Positions 62,089 through 64,000 of a DNA stretch of 64,000 nt are shown here, piece by piece. Below the pieces are notes generated by a model, which made no database searches, was not told the origin of the DNA, and saw only the letters and a list, made by a program, of their open reading frames with translations. Origin of the DNA: Pleurodeles waltl (taxonomy: Eukaryota; Chordata; Amphibia; Caudata; Salamandridae); contig NW_027150014.1 of assembly GCF_031143425.1 (NCBI RefSeq), forward strand, positions 62,001 through 126,000, in the 5' to 3' direction. Position 1 is the first letter of the stretch. The number at the start of each line of letters is the position of its first letter. The position numbers and the translations under genes were made by a program.

Positions 62089-64000
62089 GTGACTTGCGGG
62101 GTTCGGACCAGGTTCTGTTACCCAGAATCCTTTGCAAACCTCAAAATTTGGCTAAAAAAACACATGTTCCTCACATTTCTGTGGCAGAAAGTTCTGGAAT
62201 CTGAGAGGAGCTACAAATTTCCTTCCACCCAGCGTTCCCCCAAGTCTCCCGATAAAAATGATACCTCACTTGCGTGGGTAGGCCTAGCGCCGGCGACAGG
62301 AAACACCCCAAAGCGCAACGTGGACACATCCTAAATTTTGGAAAAAAACAGAGGTGTTTTTTGCGAAGTGCCTACCCGTAGATTTTGGCCTCTAGCTCAG
62401 CCGGCACCTAGGGAAACCTACCAAACCTGTGCATTTCTGAAAACTAGAGACCTAGGGGAATCCAAGGAGGGGTGACTTGCGGGGCTTGGACCAGGTTTTG
62501 TTACCCAGAATCCTTTGCAAACCTCAAAATTTGGCTAAAAAAACACATGTTAATCACATTTCTGTGGCAGAAAGTTCTGGAATCTGAGAGGAGCTACAAA
62601 TTTCCTTCCACCCAGCGTTCCCCCAAGTCTCCCGATAAAAATGATACCTCACTTGCGTGGGTAGGCCTAGCGCCGGCGACAGGAAACACCCCAAAGCGCA
62701 ACGTGGACACATCCTAAATTTTGGAAAAAAACAGAGGTGTTTTTTGCGAAGTGCCTACCTGTAGATTTTGGCCTCTAGCTCAGCCGGCACCTAGGGAAAC
62801 CTACCAAACCTGTGCATTTCTGAAAACTAGAGACCTAGGGGAATCCAAGGAGGGGTGACTTGCGGGGATCGGACCAGGTTCTGTTACCCAGAATCCTTTG
62901 CAAACCTCAAAATTTGGCTAAAAAAACACATGTCCCTCAGGTTTCTGTGGCAGAAAGTTCTGGAATCTGAGAGGAGCTACAAATTTCCTTACACCCAGCG
63001 TTCCCCCAAGTCTCCCGATAAAAATGATACCTCACTTGCGTCGGTAGGCTTAGCGCCGGCGACAGGAAACACCCCAAAGCGCAACGTGGACACATCCTAA
63101 ATTTTGATAAAAAACAGAGGTGTTTTTTGCGAAGTGCCTACCTGTAGATTTTGGCCTCTAGCTCAGCCGGCACCTAGGGAAACCTACCAAACCTGTGCAT
63201 TTCTGAAAACTAGAGACCTAGGGGAATCCAAGGAGGGGTGACTTGCGGGGCTCGGACCAGGTTCTGTTACCCAGAATCCTTTGCAAACCTCAAAATTTGT
63301 CTAAAAAAACACAAGTTCCTCACATTTCTGTGGCAGAAAGTTCTGGAATCTGAGAGGAGCTACAAATTTCCTTCCACCCAGCGTTCCCCCAAGTCTCCCG
63401 ATAAAAATGATACCTCACTTGCATGGGTAGGCCTAGCGCCGGCGACAGACAACACCCCAAAGCGCAACGTGGACACATCCTAAATTTTGGAAAAAAATAG
63501 AGGTGTTTTTTGCGAAGTGCCTACCTCTAGACTTTGGCCTCTAGCTCAGCCGGCACCTAGGGAAACCTACCAAACCTGTGCATTTCTGAAAACTAGAGAC
63601 CTAGGGGAATCCAAGGAGGGGTGACTTGCGGGGCTCGGACCAGGTTCTGTTACCCAGAATCCTTTGCAAACCTCAAAATTTGGCTAAAAAAACACATGTT
63701 CCTCACATTTCTGTGGCAGAAAGTTCTGGAATCTGAGAGGAGCTACAAATTTCCTTCCACCCAGCGTTCCCCCAAGTCTCCCGATAAAAATGATACCTCA
63801 CTTGCGTGGGTAGGCCTAGCGCCGGCGACAGGAAACACCCCAAAGCGCAACGTGGACACATCCTAAATTTTGGAAAAAAACAGAGGTGTTTTTTGCGAAG
63901 TGCCTACCTGTAGATTTTGGCCTCTAGCTCAGCCGGCACCTAGGGAAACCTACCAAACCTGTGCATTTCTGAAAACTAGAGACCTAGGGGAATCCAAGGA
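62089..64000. repeat. Right-end five-unit block, copy 2
   Basis: It matches 56727-58641 at every diagnostic site I compared, and the starts are 5,362 bases apart, exactly 14 x 383. The window ends about three bases before the fifth monomer finishes, so the array continues to the right. Confidence 0.95.

Larger units (their letters stand above)
1..64000. repeat. 383-bp tandem satellite array filling the window
   Basis: The same 383-base monomer recurs head to tail in one orientation through the entire window with no interruption. Taking GTGACTTGCG as phase mark, starts fall at 66, 449, 832, 1215 and so on to 63621, giving 167 monomers; 141 of 166 intervals are exactly 383. Length variants come mostly from one-base changes in the A7 tract before CAGAGG, plus a 2-base deletion (unit 47179) and a 24-base deletion (unit 50239). 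No stretch lies outside the repeat, so no part of the window holds a supportable gene. Seen: periodicity, orientation and homogeneity. Inferred: eukaryotic heterochromatic satellite, possibly centromeric. A bacterial origin is very unlikely. Confidence 0.98.

Noticed and set aside
1..64000. CRISPR array
   Set aside because: Repeats are 383 bases with no variable spacers between short repeats. Monomers abut directly.
1..64000. rDNA intergenic spacer subrepeats
   Set aside because: No rRNA coding sequence or unique spacer occurs in 64 kb. An array this long without a coding unit is more like a free-standing satellite, though a link cannot be excluded from this window alone.
1..64000. Transposable element (LTR, MITE or Helitron) as the basis of the array
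   Set aside because: No terminal inverted repeats, target-site duplications, polymerase or transposase coding sequence are visible in the monomer. A SINE ancestry is possible but only through the weak box motifs noted above.

Overview
The whole 64,000-base window is a single uninterrupted tandem satellite array. A monomer of 383 bases is repeated head to tail on one strand from the first base to the last. With the phase set at the recurring GTGACTTGCG motif, 167 monomers start inside the window (first at 66, last at 63621), with a 65-base partial monomer in front. Of the 166 start-to-start intervals, 141 are exactly 383 bases. Most of the others are 382 or 384, one is 381 (47179) and one is 359 (50239). 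The reference monomer (4664-5046) is about 49% GC by hand count. Monomers look roughly 96-100% identical. I see no unique sequence, transposon, rRNA, tRNA, CRISPR array or supportable protein-coding gene.

A homogeneous array of this size, with a monomer close to two nucleosome lengths and many variants that are CpG transitions, points to centromeric, pericentromeric or other heterochromatic satellite DNA of a eukaryote with methylated CpG. The species cannot be read from the sequence and I do not recognise the family with certainty.

Layout. Region 1 (about 1-16,500) is built from overlapping 3-unit and roughly 9-unit duplications marked by S-, R-, W-, L-, RN- and Q-type monomers; the letters name the residue changed in a recurrent but probably meaningless 81-codon frame and serve only as labels. 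Region 2 (16,537-20,366) is a clean 5-unit tandem duplication of 1,915 bases. Region 3 (about 20,400-56,700) is an irregular higher-order pattern of roughly 9-13 monomers. It has a YNCL subfamily, a G-then-V pair, D-type monomers, N-type monomers and a TTTCTT-marked class, and it has been re-amplified with offsets of 2, 5, 9, 10 and 58 units. Region 4 (about 56,700-64,000) carries two near-identical 1.9-kb blocks exactly 14 units apart, around a set of 766-base dimers. Several monomers are mosaics of neighbouring types, as expected from unequal crossover or gene conversion.

No genes act together here. The interesting content is the repeat architecture: nested duplications, a possible ancestral half-unit, regularly spaced A-tracts, and a weak RNA polymerase III-like box arrangement in each monomer.
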